The notes: generated by a model from the letters alone, not told the origin. Positions 1 to 8,914 are shown, counted from the first letter of the stretch. The stretch: DNA of 64,000 bases from Vibrio sp. RE88 (GCF_013113835.1 NZ_VTYQ01000007.1:293645-357644); one strand, 5' to 3'. Program-made: numbers and translations.

Positions 1-2
1 TT

Positions 3-494
3 ACTGCAGAGTACGCAAAGCATCTCGAAGGCACAAATTGTCGACTATTGGACACCCGTAAAACCATCCCAGGCCTACGTAGCGCACTAAAGTACGCAGT
101 TGCGTGTGGCGGTGGTTTCAATCACCGTATCGGTGTTTTCGATGCCTATCTAATTAAAGAAAATCACATTATTGCCAACGGCGGCATCGCTCAAACGATT
201 AAGAACGCTAAGCAGTTGAACCCGGGTAAACCTGTTGAAGTTGAAACAGAAAGCTTAGAAGAACTGACTGAGGCCATTGAGGCCGGTGCTGACATCATCA
301 TGCTTGATAACTTCACTACCGACATGATGCGTGAAGCGGTAAGAATTAATGCTGGTCGCGCTGCGCTAGAAAACTCAGGTAATGTCACTCTAGAAACCCT
401 GCGTGAATACGCTGAAACGGGGGTCGACTACATTTCTGTTGGCGCTCTCACCAAGCACGTCAAAGCCATGGACTTGTCGATGCGCTTTAAATAG
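3..494 (+). CDS. nadC: Quinolinate phosphoribosyltransferase, C-terminal part (truncated by window edge)
   Basis: Makes nicotinate mononucleotide from quinolinate and PRPP in cytosolic de novo NAD synthesis. The reading frame is open from base 3, so the start lies outside the window; about 163 residues remain, a little over half of a usual NadC of about 290-300. Visible motifs are DTRKTIPGLR with the AVACGGGFNHR segment (phosphoribosyl/quinolinate binding) and the late barrel strands VEVETES and DIIMLDNF. The TTG at 48 lies inside the protein and is not a start. An intrinsic terminator follows directly, and the pilus operon begins about 230 bases downstream. Identification is firm. Confidence 0.96.
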   Translation, partial: TAEYAKHLEGTNCRLLDTRKTIPGLRSALKYAVACGGGFNHRIGVFDAYLIKENHIIANGGIAQTIKNAKQLNPGKPVEVETESLEELTEAIEAGADIIMLDNFTTDMMREAVRINAGRAALENSGNVTLETLREYAETGVDYISVGALTKHVKAMDLSMRFK

Positions 495-511
495 TCCAAT
501 GAAATAGAGAA

Positions 512-538
512 AAAGGGAGGCGATGCCTCTCTTTTTTC
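512..538 (+). terminator. Intrinsic terminator of nadC
   Basis: An 11-bp stem (AAAAGGGAGGC / GCCTCTCTTTT, one G-U pair) with a three-base loop runs into TTTTTT. It lies 20 bases after the nadC stop codon. Confidence 0.85.
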
Positions 539-721
539 GTTTTGAAAGCCGTCCCTCTCCCGAGCATAAAGTGTCTCAGATCGACTTCACGTGAAACTCG
601 CATGTGAAATACTAACTAATCACCACTTACCTACTCGACTCCCCACTTCACCAAAGTATTCTCAATCTTTCTCTAACAATTACTCTTCAGCGACTCAAAT
701 CGAACAGCGTTGGAGAGCAAC

Positions 722-1162
722 ATGACTTTATCCAGAGTCAATACACCACGAGGATTTACCCTGATAGAACTAATGATCGTTGTAGCGATCATCGGCATAT
801 TGTCTGCTTTTGCCGTACCTGCCTACCAAAACTACACCATGCGTGCCCATGCAAGCGATATGCTAAGTACCACTTCTTCAATGAAGACCGCTGTGGGGAT
901 ATGCTTGTCAAATAATGCTTCAGCCGCTAGCTGCACTTCGGGCAGTAACGGCATACCCTCTCAGCAAAACTTCAACGGTTTCTACGTTTCAGCTCAGGCA
1001 AGCGGAGCTATTAGCATCATCAAAGCCGCATTGTCTGGAGCGAAAGGATCACTGCCGAGTAACGCCAGCGTAAGTCTGACTCCTGATGCTTCCAACAGCG
1101 GGCTATCGTGGACTGTTAGTTGCAGCGGCACAGACAGCCAAAACTGGTGCCCGAGTCACTAG
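722..1162 (+). CDS. pilA: Type IVa pilin, major subunit PilA
   Basis: Prepilin of the chitin-regulated/competence-type IVa pilus, exported and polymerised by the PilBCD machinery that follows. The leader is short and hydrophilic, MTLSRVNTPRG, then the PilD cleavage point before FTLIE with the conserved Glu+5, then about 20 hydrophobic residues. Four cysteines lie in the globular part; the last two (CSGTDSQNWC) fit the usual C-terminal D-region disulfide. I start at ATG 722 because GGAG at 712-715 sits at the right distance; an upstream TTG at 710 is in frame but lacks a site. 146 residues. The stop is two bases before pilB, so the genes are one operon. Confidence 0.93.
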   Translation: MTLSRVNTPRGFTLIELMIVVAIIGILSAFAVPAYQNYTMRAHASDMLSTTSSMKTAVGICLSNNASAASCTSGSNGIPSQQNFNGFYVSAQASGAISIIKAALSGAKGSLPSNASVSLTPDASNSGLSWTVSCSGTDSQNWCPSH

Positions 1163-1164
1163 CC

Positions 1165-2811
1165 ATGAGTGAACTGCCCTTTTTGCTGAAAAAAGCAAAT
1201 AAAATTAGTGAAGAACAAGCCCTGCAAGCAATATCAGCTACAGAAACCCGACAAATTGATGCGTATTCTGCTCTGCTAGAGATTAGTGACCTGACATCCA
1301 AACAGCTGACAGCAGCTATCAGTGAACTCTATGCTCTCCCCATCATGTCGTTAGATGACTTCGATTATCGAGCTTGTTGCGAGCAGGTCGGCCTTGGCGA
1401 CTTAATTCGCAGCCACACGGCACTGCCACTAGAGGTAGAGCGACAACATCTTACTCTAGCGCTCGCCGATCCTTCCATTTCTGAGATAGAACAGGAATTT
1501 CGTTTTGCAACTGGCCTAGCAATCAAACTCGTATTGGCCGAGTTACCGACTTTAGCCCGCGCGATAAACAACCTATATGGAGCTCAAAGCGCCAGCGACG
1601 CTCTAGGCTACAAAGAGCTTAGCGTCCTAGACCTTGAACAGTTAGTCGAAACTGAAGAACATGAATTAATAGACAGTGAGGATCTCAATCACGATAGCTC
1701 GCCAATCAGTCGCTATATCCAGCAGATACTGCTGGATGCAGTACGTAAGCAAGCTTCTGATATCCATTTTGAACCTCATGAATCATGGTTTCGCGTCCGG
1801 TTTCGTTGTGATGGCTTGCTTGTTGAAGTGCAGCGACCTCCTCAGCAACTATGCCAAAGGTTAACCGCCAGACTCAAAATCCTCGCTAAGCTGGACATCG
1901 CCGAGCGCAGACTCCCGCAAGATGGTCGTATCACTCTCAATGTGACTCAAACTGATTCTATCGACATACGTGTATCGACTCTGCCTACCATATGGGGTGA
2001 AAAAATTGTCCTTAGATTGCTCGACAACAGAATGACCAGCTTTGACTTAAGCAGCCTTGGCTACAATCACATTCAAAGCGAAAGCTATCGTCAGGCGCTG
2101 ACCAAGCCTCAGGGACTCATTCTGATCACTGGCCCCACGGGAAGCGGTAAGACTCTGTCTTTATACAGTGGACTTAACATCATCAATCAGAATGAGATTA
2201 ACATCGCGACGGCAGAAGATCCCGTAGAGATTCACCTAACTGGAATCAATCAGGTGCAAATTCAACCTCAAATCGGCTTTGATTTCGCTCAGGCACTCAG
2301 AGCCTTTCTACGTCAGGACCCCGATGTGGTTATGGTGGGTGAAATTCGCGATCAAGAAACTGCCGAGATAGCCACCAAAGCGGCTCAAACAGGCCATTTA
2401 GTCCTTTCAACACTCCATACCAACTCAGCAGCAGAAGCTATTCTTCGCCTCCAGAATATGGGAATAGAAGCTTTCAACCTTGCTGCTTCTCTTAGCCTCA
2501 TCATTGCCCAGCGTTTGATCAGGTGCCTATGCCCTCAATGCAAGCACCCAACAAAAAACCAGACTGCCTACTACGAGGCTTCTTCTGAAGGTTGTCAGGA
2601 CTGCAACCAAGGCTACTCAGGACGAACTGGTATTTATGAGGTACTCACCGTAACACCTGAAATTGCACAAGCCGTCAATGAAGGCTCCACTGCACTCCAA
2701 ATTGAGGACTTAGCGATACAACAAGGCATGCAAACATTACAGCACGCGGGCTTAGAAAAATTGGCCCAAGGTATCACCAGTCAGGCAGAACTGCAGCGCG
2801 TGCTGTTCTAG
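1165..2811 (+). CDS. pilB: Type IV pilus assembly ATPase PilB
   Basis: Cytoplasmic hexameric ATPase that powers pilus extension. An N-terminal GspE/MshEN-like domain (about 1-150) precedes the ATPase core: Walker A GPTGSGKT at about residue 323, Asp box, and Walker B in DPDVVMVGEIRD at about 385. A four-cysteine zinc-type motif (CLCPQC then CQDC) follows at about 455-485, typical of GspE/PilB and absent from PilT. I use ATG 1165 (MSELPFLLKK), giving 548 residues; a frame extension back to 1120 would lie inside pilA. Placed between pilA and pilC as in other Vibrio. Confident. Confidence 0.95.
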   Translation: MSELPFLLKKANKISEEQALQAISATETRQIDAYSALLEISDLTSKQLTAAISELYALPIMSLDDFDYRACCEQVGLGDLIRSHTALPLEVERQHLTLALADPSISEIEQEFRFATGLAIKLVLAELPTLARAINNLYGAQSASDALGYKELSVLDLEQLVETEEHELIDSEDLNHDSSPISRYIQQILLDAVRKQASDIHFEPHESWFRVRFRCDGLLVEVQRPPQQLCQRLTARLKILAKLDIAERRLPQDGRITLNVTQTDSIDIRVSTLPTIWGEKIVLRLLDNRMTSFDLSSLGYNHIQSESYRQALTKPQGLILITGPTGSGKTLSLYSGLNIINQNEINIATAEDPVEIHLTGINQVQIQPQIGFDFAQALRAFLRQDPDVVMVGEIRDQETAEIATKAAQTGHLVLSTLHTNSAAEAILRLQNMGIEAFNLAASLSLIIAQRLIRCLCPQCKHPTKNQTAYYEASSEGCQDCNQGYSGRTGIYEVLTVTPEIAQAVNEGSTALQIEDLAIQQGMQTLQHAGLEKLAQGITSQAELQRVLF

Positions 2812-2819
2812 TAATCTAC

Positions 2820-4034
2820 ATGCAAGCCAAATTGAGACTGTATCAATGGCAAGGTATCAACACATCAGGTGCTCGAGTTAGAGGGAAGATACTGGCAGTG
2901 TGTGAAGCGCAGGTGATTGACCAACTTAATGAACGCAACGTTCAAGTACGCCTAATTCATCATCGTTCTCCTTCCAGCTATCAGCAAATCAAACACCGTA
3001 TCAAAGCCCGTGACATCACCCGATTCACACGTCAGTGGTCAACGATGCTGATGTCCGGCTTGAACATTACTGCATCGCTTAAACTGATTGCGAAAAACAC
3101 TTATTGCGCTGAAATGAAATCTGTCCTGTGGCAGATTCAACAACAACTCCAGTCTGGTCAATCTGTTTCGCAGTCGCTCAAGCAATCATCTCGATATTTT
3201 GATGATCTTTATCTGGATATTGTTCGAGTGGGAGAACAGACAGGGCGCCTTTCCGAATCCCTAGAACGGATTGCGAGTTATCGAGAAAAGTCACAACAGC
3301 TCAAGGCCAAAGTCCTGCGTGCCGCTATATACCCCAGCATAGTGGTCATGACGGCGTTAATTGTCGCATTCTTAATGCTCACCCAAGTTATTCCTGAATT
3401 TGAGAGCATGTTTGTTGGATACGGGGCACAGCTGCCTTGGTTCACTCAGCAAGTGCTGGCCTTATCTCAGACAACGCAACATCACAGCATCCACCTCACG
3501 ATAGGCCTTATTCTCACGGCTCTGAGTATTACGCTTGGTTATCGCTGTTCGCGTCGATTTCGCTTTTGGCTTGATGAAATCAAAACCCACCTGCCGATTA
3601 TTGGCAATGTCATAGTGAAAGCTTCGTTAGCTCGCTTCAGTCATACGCTTGCCATTAGCCTGAACTCTGGCTTACCCATCATTTCGTGCTTAAATACCGC
3701 GGCACGTACCACAGATAACCGTCACTATCAGCGAATTATCGAACAAGTCACACAGCAGGTAAGTACTGGGGTTGCCCTGAATACGGCAATGCGCCAGTCA
3801 GGCCACATCCCTGAGCTTCTATTGCAAATGATCATGATAGGGGAAGAGTCCGGCCAGCTTGATAAGATGCTCAACCAAATCGCCAATCAATATGAAGCAG
3901 ACGTTGAATCCGTCATCGAGAACCTAGGCAAAGCTATCGAGCCCATACTCATCCTGCTACTTGGCGGGTTAGTGGGAAGTTTGGTGATCGCTATGTATCT
4001 GCCTATCTTTAACTTAATGAACATTATGGGATAG
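2820..4034 (+). CDS. pilC: Type IV pilus inner-membrane platform protein PilC
   Basis: Polytopic inner-membrane platform that couples the PilB motor to pilin assembly. It holds two GspF-type repeats, each ending in a hydrophobic segment (about 170-200 and 375-400), with the family motifs FTRQWSTMLMSGL near residue 70, RVGEQTGRL near 140, and the second-repeat counterpart MIMIGEESGQLD near 340. 404 residues, normal length. Starts nine bases after the pilB stop, so probably translated from the same transcript. Confidence 0.95.
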   Translation: MQAKLRLYQWQGINTSGARVRGKILAVCEAQVIDQLNERNVQVRLIHHRSPSSYQQIKHRIKARDITRFTRQWSTMLMSGLNITASLKLIAKNTYCAEMKSVLWQIQQQLQSGQSVSQSLKQSSRYFDDLYLDIVRVGEQTGRLSESLERIASYREKSQQLKAKVLRAAIYPSIVVMTALIVAFLMLTQVIPEFESMFVGYGAQLPWFTQQVLALSQTTQHHSIHLTIGLILTALSITLGYRCSRRFRFWLDEIKTHLPIIGNVIVKASLARFSHTLAISLNSGLPIISCLNTAARTTDNRHYQRIIEQVTQQVSTGVALNTAMRQSGHIPELLLQMIMIGEESGQLDKMLNQIANQYEADVESVIENLGKAIEPILILLLGGLVGSLVIAMYLPIFNLMNIMG

Positions 4035-4083
4035 TATATCCGCCATTACTCAAATATGACGTGCACAACCAGCTGAATCATTT

Positions 4084-4953
4084 ATGGATCTGTTTAATTA
4101 TTACCCGTGGTTGTTTCCCACACTTGCTACTATTTTGGGCCTGATCATTGGCAGCTTTCTTAACGTAGTGATCCACCGTTTACCTCAAATGATGGAACGG
4201 GAATGGCGACATGAGTGTGCTGAAAGCTTCCCAGAATACGGTATCGAGCCTCCACACGGCACCTATAACCTCAGTGTTCCTCGCTCCACCTGCCCAAGCT
4301 GTAAAACGCAAATCCGTAACCTCGACAACATCCCGGTGGTGAGCTGGCTGCTTTTACGTGGTAAATGTCGTGCCTGCCAAGCAAAAATAAGCCCTCGCTA
4401 CCCGCTGATCGAGCTGCTTTCAGGCGCAATGAGCTTTGCTATCGCTTATCAGTTTGAACTGAACGTCTTTAGCATCGCCCTGCTGTTTTTTACCTTTGTC
4501 CTGATTGCGGCAACATTCATTGATTTTGATACCATGCTGCTGCCAGACCAGCTTACCTTTCCGCTCATTTGGTCGGGTATTGCTCTTGCCTTATTCGGCT
4601 TCAGCCCAGTTTCCCTGCAAGACTCTGTTGTTGGCGCCATGGCTGGTTATTTGTGCTTATGGTCTGTCTACTGGGGCTTCAAGCTGCTCACTGGTAAAGA
4701 AGGCATGGGCTATGGGGATTTCAAACTTCTTGCCGCACTCGGGGCTTGGTTAGGTTGGCAGTACTTGCCAGTTGTCGTGTTACTCTCCTCATTAGTAGGT
4801 CTAGTCTTTGGCATCATTCAGCTGCGACTACAAAAGCAAGGGATTGATAAGGCTTTTCCATTCGGCCCTTATCTCGCCATCGCCGGATGGGTCAGTGCGA
4901 TGTGGGGAGAAAGCATCATAAATTGGTACTTCACACAAATTTTGGGGATCTGA
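4084..4953 (+). CDS. pilD: Prepilin leader peptidase / N-methyltransferase PilD (VcpD)
   Basis: Bifunctional A24 aspartic peptidase of the inner membrane that removes prepilin leaders and methylates residue 1; in Vibrio it also serves the type II secretion pseudopilins. N-terminal methyltransferase half carries paired CxxC motifs (CPSC and CRAC, about residues 72-100) in a cytoplasmic loop. The two catalytic aspartates are in IDFDTMLLPDQ and GMGYGDFK. Eight or so membrane segments, 289 residues, normal. It is the last pilus gene and its stop TGA is one base before the coaE ATG. Confidence 0.95.
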   Translation: MDLFNYYPWLFPTLATILGLIIGSFLNVVIHRLPQMMEREWRHECAESFPEYGIEPPHGTYNLSVPRSTCPSCKTQIRNLDNIPVVSWLLLRGKCRACQAKISPRYPLIELLSGAMSFAIAYQFELNVFSIALLFFTFVLIAATFIDFDTMLLPDQLTFPLIWSGIALALFGFSPVSLQDSVVGAMAGYLCLWSVYWGFKLLTGKEGMGYGDFKLLAALGAWLGWQYLPVVVLLSSLVGLVFGIIQLRLQKQGIDKAFPFGPYLAIAGWVSAMWGESIINWYFTQILGI

Positions 4954-4954
4954 T

Positions 4955-5563
4955 ATGCCTTTTGTTGTCGGATTGACTGGCGGTATTGCCAGCGGAAAAA
5001 CCACCGTCGCCAACCTTTTTCACAGCCAGTTTGGCATCGACATTGTTGACGCTGATGTCGTGGCTAGAGAAGTGGTTGAACCCGGAAGCGAAGGGTTAAA
5101 AGCCATTGAGACGCGTTGGGGGTCGGATATCTTACTGCCAGACGGAACATTAAACCGAGCTAAGCTTAGAGAAGTCATCTTTACCAATGAAGAAGAAAAA
5201 GCTTGGATCAATGGATTGCTTCACCCCATGATTCGCAAAAAAATGCAGGCTGATATCGCTAAGGTTACGTCGCCTTACGGTTTGCTGGTGATTCCGTTAA
5301 TGGTCGAAAATAACCTGCAGAGCTTGGCAGATCGAGTCTTGGTCGTTGATGTAGACAAGCAAACCCAAATGCAGAGAACGGTGGAAAGAGACGGTGTTCC
5401 TCTGGAACAAGTAGAGTCAATCTTAGCTGCGCAAGCTAGCCGCACACAACGACTGGCAATCGCAGACGATGTGATTAAAAATAATGCAACAAACCAAGAA
5501 CTTTTGCCTCAAATCACAGAATTACATCAAAAGTACCTAGAAATATGTAGGGAAAATCGGTGA
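4955..5563 (+). CDS. coaE: Dephospho-CoA kinase
   Basis: Phosphorylates the 3' hydroxyl of dephospho-CoA in the last step of coenzyme A synthesis, in the cytosol. The P-loop GLTGGIASGKTTV is at residues 6-18, followed by the DADVVAREVVEPG substrate segment and the lid-region HP and MVENN motifs. 202 residues, normal. It is coupled to pilD by a one-base spacing and followed by zapD after 33 bases, the coaE-zapD-yacG order found across gamma-proteobacteria. Confidence 0.96.
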   Translation: MPFVVGLTGGIASGKTTVANLFHSQFGIDIVDADVVAREVVEPGSEGLKAIETRWGSDILLPDGTLNRAKLREVIFTNEEEKAWINGLLHPMIRKKMQADIAKVTSPYGLLVIPLMVENNLQSLADRVLVVDVDKQTQMQRTVERDGVPLEQVESILAAQASRTQRLAIADDVIKNNATNQELLPQITELHQKYLEICRENR

Positions 5564-5596
5564 GAATAAAGGAAGAAGAATCTAAGGCCGCATGTA

Positions 5597-6337
5597 ATGA
5601 CAACGCACTTTTTTGAACATCCATTAAATGAGAAAACTCGCATATATTTACGCGTTGAAGCTTTGCTGAATCAGTTAAGTGTTTCTTCTCAATTTAGTGA
5701 TGACATGCAGCACTTGTTGTTCTTTCGTTCCCTGTTTGATCTGTTAGAAATCTTCGAACAAATACAGTTAAAAAGTGAACTGGCCAAAGACATTGAAAAA
5801 CAGCGCTTAACCTATCGCTCATGGCTTGATGTCGAAGGGGTCGATCAGGACATGCTAAGTAACATCCTAGCTGAAGTCGATAATGTGCACAGCAAGTTGA
5901 TGGCGGCAGAGCGTTTTGGTCAAAGCCTTAAAGAAGATCGTTTTCTCAGTGCTATACGCCAAAGGTTTAACTTACCCGGTGGATCATGCTGCTTTGACCT
6001 ACCAGCCCTTCACCATTGGCTGCACTTACCTGTAGAGCAAAAAACCAGAGACACTAACCTCTGGTTGGATACACTTCAGCCCCTGACAGACGCTCTCAAG
6101 CTTTGGTTACGCCTAACTCGAGAAACAGGTCACTTCCAACCACAAGAAGCCACCGCGGGCTTCTACCAAAGTGATGCTGAGGAGGCCAATATTCTGCGCC
6201 TCGAAATTCCAATGCAATACGGTGTGTTCCCTATGATTTCCGGCCATAAGAATCGTTTTGCGATTAAATTCATCAACTTTGCTTCGGGACAGGCTTCCGT
6301 CGATAACATTCAGTTCCGTCTGGCAGTATGTAGCTAG
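5597..6337 (+). CDS. zapD: Cell division protein ZapD
   Basis: Cytoplasmic FtsZ-associated protein that cross-links FtsZ protofilaments in the Z ring. No enzyme motifs; the N-terminus FFEHPLNEKTRIYLRVE and the C-terminal beta domain with KFINFASGQ are characteristic of the family. 246 residues, usual length. Position between coaE and yacG supports the call. Confidence 0.95.
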   Translation: MTTHFFEHPLNEKTRIYLRVEALLNQLSVSSQFSDDMQHLLFFRSLFDLLEIFEQIQLKSELAKDIEKQRLTYRSWLDVEGVDQDMLSNILAEVDNVHSKLMAAERFGQSLKEDRFLSAIRQRFNLPGGSCCFDLPALHHWLHLPVEQKTRDTNLWLDTLQPLTDALKLWLRLTRETGHFQPQEATAGFYQSDAEEANILRLEIPMQYGVFPMISGHKNRFAIKFINFASGQASVDNIQFRLAVCS

Positions 6338-6388
6338 CTGAGATAGCGCTATACTCGACCTGAGTTAAACATTTTCAGAGATAATCCC

Positions 6389-6583
6389 ATGTCCAAAATT
6401 ACCATCGTACCTTGCCCAAAATGCGGTACAGACGTCGAGTGGGGAGAACAAAGCCCTTACCGTCCATTCTGCAGTAAACAATGCCAAATGATCGACTTTG
6501 GTGAATGGGCCGATGAAGAGAACAGTATTCCAGGCGCACCGGATATGTCCGATTCTGATGGATGGTCTGAAGAGCAATATTAA
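6389..6583 (+). CDS. yacG: DNA gyrase inhibitor YacG, zinc-binding
   Basis: Small zinc protein (64 residues) that binds GyrB and restrains gyrase in E. coli. The four zinc ligands are plain: CPKC near residue 9 and CSKQC near residue 28, followed by the family motif IDFGEWADEE and an acidic tail. Last gene of the coaE-zapD-yacG group, followed by its own terminator. Confidence 0.94.
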   Translation: MSKITIVPCPKCGTDVEWGEQSPYRPFCSKQCQMIDFGEWADEENSIPGAPDMSDSDGWSEEQY

Positions 6584-6610
6584 TTGAGGCGTACCATTTA
6601 CGCAGGAATA

Positions 6611-6640
6611 GAGGGCCGATGTGAGAACATCGGCTCTTTT
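6611..6640 (+). terminator. Intrinsic terminator of yacG
   Basis: Stem GGGCCGATG with CATCGGCTC (a G-U pair included), six-base loop, then TTTT and ATTATT. It follows yacG by about 30 bases. Confidence 0.75.
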
Positions 6641-6788
6641 ATTATCTAACGTAACGCTCAGGTTGTTTTATCAAGCGACTTGTAGCTCAGGACGTAGATA
6701 TTTTTCTTTCTAACCTAGAAAGAGGGGTTGAGTTTGGCAGTAAATGAGCGCCGATAACAACGGTAGATAGGAAGTTATAAGCAACGAA

Positions 6789-6818
6789 TAAAAAAGCGGA
6801 GGCCTTAAGGCCTCCGCT
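6789..6818 (-). terminator. Intrinsic terminator of the rpsP-rplS operon
   Basis: A 24-bp perfect palindrome (left arm AGCGGAGGCCTT at 6795-6806) followed on the minus strand by six T residues. It ends the rplS transcript 28 bases after the stop codon and separates it from convergent yacG. Confidence 0.85.
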
Positions 6819-6845
6819 AATATTATGAGAACGCTAGTTATAGCA

Positions 6846-7199
6846 TTACTTCTTAGCAAGCTTCTCTTTAATACGAGCTGACTTACCAGAACGCTCACGT
6901 AGGTAGTACAGTTTGGCACGACGTACTGCACCGCGGCGTTTAACTTCAATGCTATCAACCATTGGAGAGTGAGTTTGGAACGTACGCTCTACACCTTCAC
7001 CGTTAGAAATCTTACGTACAGTGAATGCAGAATGTAGACCACGGTTACGAACACCGATTACAACGCCTTCAAAAGCCTGTAGACGCTCACGGTCACCTTC
7101 TTTTACCTTAACTTGAACAACAACTGTGTCACCAGGTGCAAAGTTAGGTAGGTCTTTTTTCATTTGCTCTTCTTCAAGAGCCTTGATGATGTTACTCAT
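6846..7199 (-). CDS. rplS: 50S ribosomal protein L19
   Basis: Large-subunit protein at the 30S-50S interface. 117 residues with the family features FAPGDTVVVQVKVKEGDRERLQAFEGVVI and a basic C-terminus ending RIKEKLAKK. I use the ATG at 7199 (MSNIIKAL) because AGGA lies eight bases upstream; an in-frame TTG two codons earlier has no better site. Last gene of rpsP-rimM-trmD-rplS. Confidence 0.97.
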   Translation of the reverse strand: MSNIIKALEEEQMKKDLPNFAPGDTVVVQVKVKEGDRERLQAFEGVVIGVRNRGLHSAFTVRKISNGEGVERTFQTHSPMVDSIEVKRRGAVRRAKLYYLRERSGKSARIKEKLAKK

Positions 7200-7240
7200 T
7201 TTCAATATTCCTAGAATAAACTGATACTAAATTTAATAGG

Positions 7241-7984
7241 TTACTTCGCGTTATGTTCTTTAATGAACTCAGCGAGTAATAATTCCTGTTCGTCAGTCAG
7301 AGCTAGGTTTTCCAGGAGCTCTGGTCTTCTTATCCAGGTACGGCCTAACGACTGCTTGAGTCGCCAGCGACGAATGTCCTTGTGGTTACCGGATTTCAGT
7401 ACCGTCGGTACCTCTTCTCCATCTAACACTTCCGGACGCGTATAGTGCGGACAGTCCAATAAACCATTGGCAAAAGAATCTTCTTCTGCTGACGCAAAAT
7501 CTCCCAGTACCCCCGGTATAAACCGAGATACCGAGTCGATTAGCGTCATGGCCGGAATCTCTCCACCCGTCATCACGAAATCTCCGATTGACCATTCTTC
7601 GTCAACCTCAGATTGGATGATACGCTCATCTACCCCTTCGTAGCGGCCGCAAATCAGAAGTAAATTCTCATTTGTTGCCAGCTCTTCCACCCCTTGCTGG
7701 TCGAGTTTACGACCTTGAGGTGATAGGTAAATAACTTTCGTCTTACCCGGTGAGGCTTGTTTAGCGGTATGGATAGCATCGCGCAAAGGCTGAACCATCA
7801 TAAGCATACCTGGGCCACCACCGTAAGGTCTGTCATCGACAGTTCGATGCTTGTCGTGAGTGAAATCACGAGGATTCCAAGTCTCAATCGACAAGAGACC
7901 TTTCTTAACCGCTTGACCTGTTACTCCAAAATCAGTAACAGAACGGAACATTTCAGGAAATAGGCTAATTACGCCAACCCACAT
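7241..7984 (-). CDS. trmD: tRNA (guanine-N1-)-methyltransferase TrmD
   Basis: Methylates G37 of tRNAs with G36 using SAM, preventing +1 frameshifts. SPOUT-type trefoil knot enzyme; visible motifs are DDRPYGGGPGM near residue 50, ICGRYEGVDER near 110, and the knot segment IGDFVMTGGE with the catalytic-loop Asp region that follows. C-terminal tRNA-binding RRWRLKQSLGRTW is intact. 247 residues, normal length. Lies 27 bases after rimM and 41 bases before rplS. Confidence 0.97.
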   Translation of the reverse strand: MWVGVISLFPEMFRSVTDFGVTGQAVKKGLLSIETWNPRDFTHDKHRTVDDRPYGGGPGMLMMVQPLRDAIHTAKQASPGKTKVIYLSPQGRKLDQQGVEELATNENLLLICGRYEGVDERIIQSEVDEEWSIGDFVMTGGEIPAMTLIDSVSRFIPGVLGDFASAEEDSFANGLLDCPHYTRPEVLDGEEVPTVLKSGNHKDIRRWRLKQSLGRTWIRRPELLENLALTDEQELLLAEFIKEHNAK

Positions 7985-8011
7985 GTTTATCTCGCTCTGA
8001 TAATTTGGAGT

Positions 8012-8560
8012 TTAGAATCCAGGATCCCAGTCAACTTCGATCCGTTGAGCTTCACGATCAATCAACTTGATCACTTGCTCTTCAAGGAACGGAATTAATC
8101 GTTCCTTTTGCCCAAAAGCATCTTTCAAATTTGCTTTAACCACCAAAACATCGTTGGAACCCGTTTCAAGCATGTCAGAGACAGTGCCTAAGTCATAACC
8201 TTTATCAGTTACAACCTGCATTCCAATCAAATCACGCCAGTAGAACTCATCTTCTGGCAATTCTGGCAGTACCGCAGGGTCAATTGCGATTTCAAAGTTA
8301 GTCAGTAATTGCGCGTCTTCGCGCACATCCAGACCTTCCAGCTTTACCACCAAACCTTTGTTATGGCGCTTCCAGCTTTCTACTTTTCGCTCAACCCACT
8401 CACCTTTTTGGTTAATAAACCAAGGTGCGTAATCAAATATGCTTTCGGTATTGTCTGTGTAGGAAAAAACTTTAAGCCAGCCACGAATGCCGTAAGTAGC
8501 ACCAAACTTACCTACAACAATCTTCTCGCTGCTCATTGTTTCATTACCTTTCATCGACAT
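8012..8560 (-). CDS. rimM: 16S rRNA processing protein RimM
   Basis: Maturation factor of the 30S head that binds S19. Two parts are visible: the N-terminal RimM barrel (VVGKFGATYGIRGWLKVFSYT) and the C-terminal PRC barrel (EFYWRDLIGMQV, then VKANLKDAFGQKERLIPF). 182 residues. The N-terminal MSMKGNETMSSEK is slightly long; a start at the internal Met nine residues in is possible, but the longer form is usual for Vibrio. Confidence 0.95.
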   Translation of the reverse strand: MSMKGNETMSSEKIVVGKFGATYGIRGWLKVFSYTDNTESIFDYAPWFINQKGEWVERKVESWKRHNKGLVVKLEGLDVREDAQLLTNFEIAIDPAVLPELPEDEFYWRDLIGMQVVTDKGYDLGTVSDMLETGSNDVLVVKANLKDAFGQKERLIPFLEEQVIKLIDREAQRIEVDWDPGF

Positions 8561-8589
8561 AAGCTAATTACTACTTCTTAAATTAAGAA

Positions 8590-8838
8590 TTAAGCCGCTT
8601 TTTGAGCGTCTTTAACTAGCTTAGCTACGCGGTCAGATAGAGATGCGCCTTGACCAACCCAGTGGTTAACGCGATCTAGGTCTAGACGTAGACCTTCTTC
8701 TTGACCTTTAGCCGTTGGGTTGAAGAAACCAACTTTCTCGATGAAACGGCCAGTTGCAGCATTGCGGCTGTCCGCTACTACGATTTGATAAAATGGACGC
8801 TTCTTAGCGCCGTGACGTGCCAAACGAATGGTTACCAT
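8590..8838 (-). CDS. rpsP: 30S ribosomal protein S16
   Basis: Small-subunit assembly protein, 82 residues. Family motifs MVTIRLARHGAKKRPFYQIVVADSR and FIEKVGFFNP are plain. First gene of the rpsP-rimM-trmD-rplS operon. A strong GAGGA-type ribosome binding site precedes the ATG; the upstream 200 bases hold a hairpin leader and a promoter-like element. Confidence 0.97.
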   Translation of the reverse strand: MVTIRLARHGAKKRPFYQIVVADSRNAATGRFIEKVGFFNPTAKGQEEGLRLDLDRVNHWVGQGASLSDRVAKLVKDAQKAA

Positions 8839-8871
8839 GTCGTCCTCTTTGCTTTCTCAAAAATAAAATTA

Positions 8872-8907
8872 ACCCCAGGAACTGCTTAATGAAAAACAGT
8901 TTGGGGT
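8872..8907 (-). promoter_or_regulatory. Hairpin in the rpsP leader
   Basis: On the minus strand, ACCCC and AACTG (8907-8897) pair with CAGTT and GGGGT (8884-8872) around a 12-base loop, and the stem is followed by an interrupted T-rich run, TTAATTTTATTTTT. It lies 34 bases before the rpsP start, so it could act as an attenuator or ribosomal-protein-binding leader. Function is inferred. Confidence 0.5.
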
Positions 8908-8914
8908 CTCGTGC

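Noticed and set aside
6671..6700. TTGTAGCTCAGGACG stretch recalling a tRNA D arm
   Set aside because: No acceptor stem, anticodon arm or T arm around it; chance match, not a tRNA remnant that I can support.
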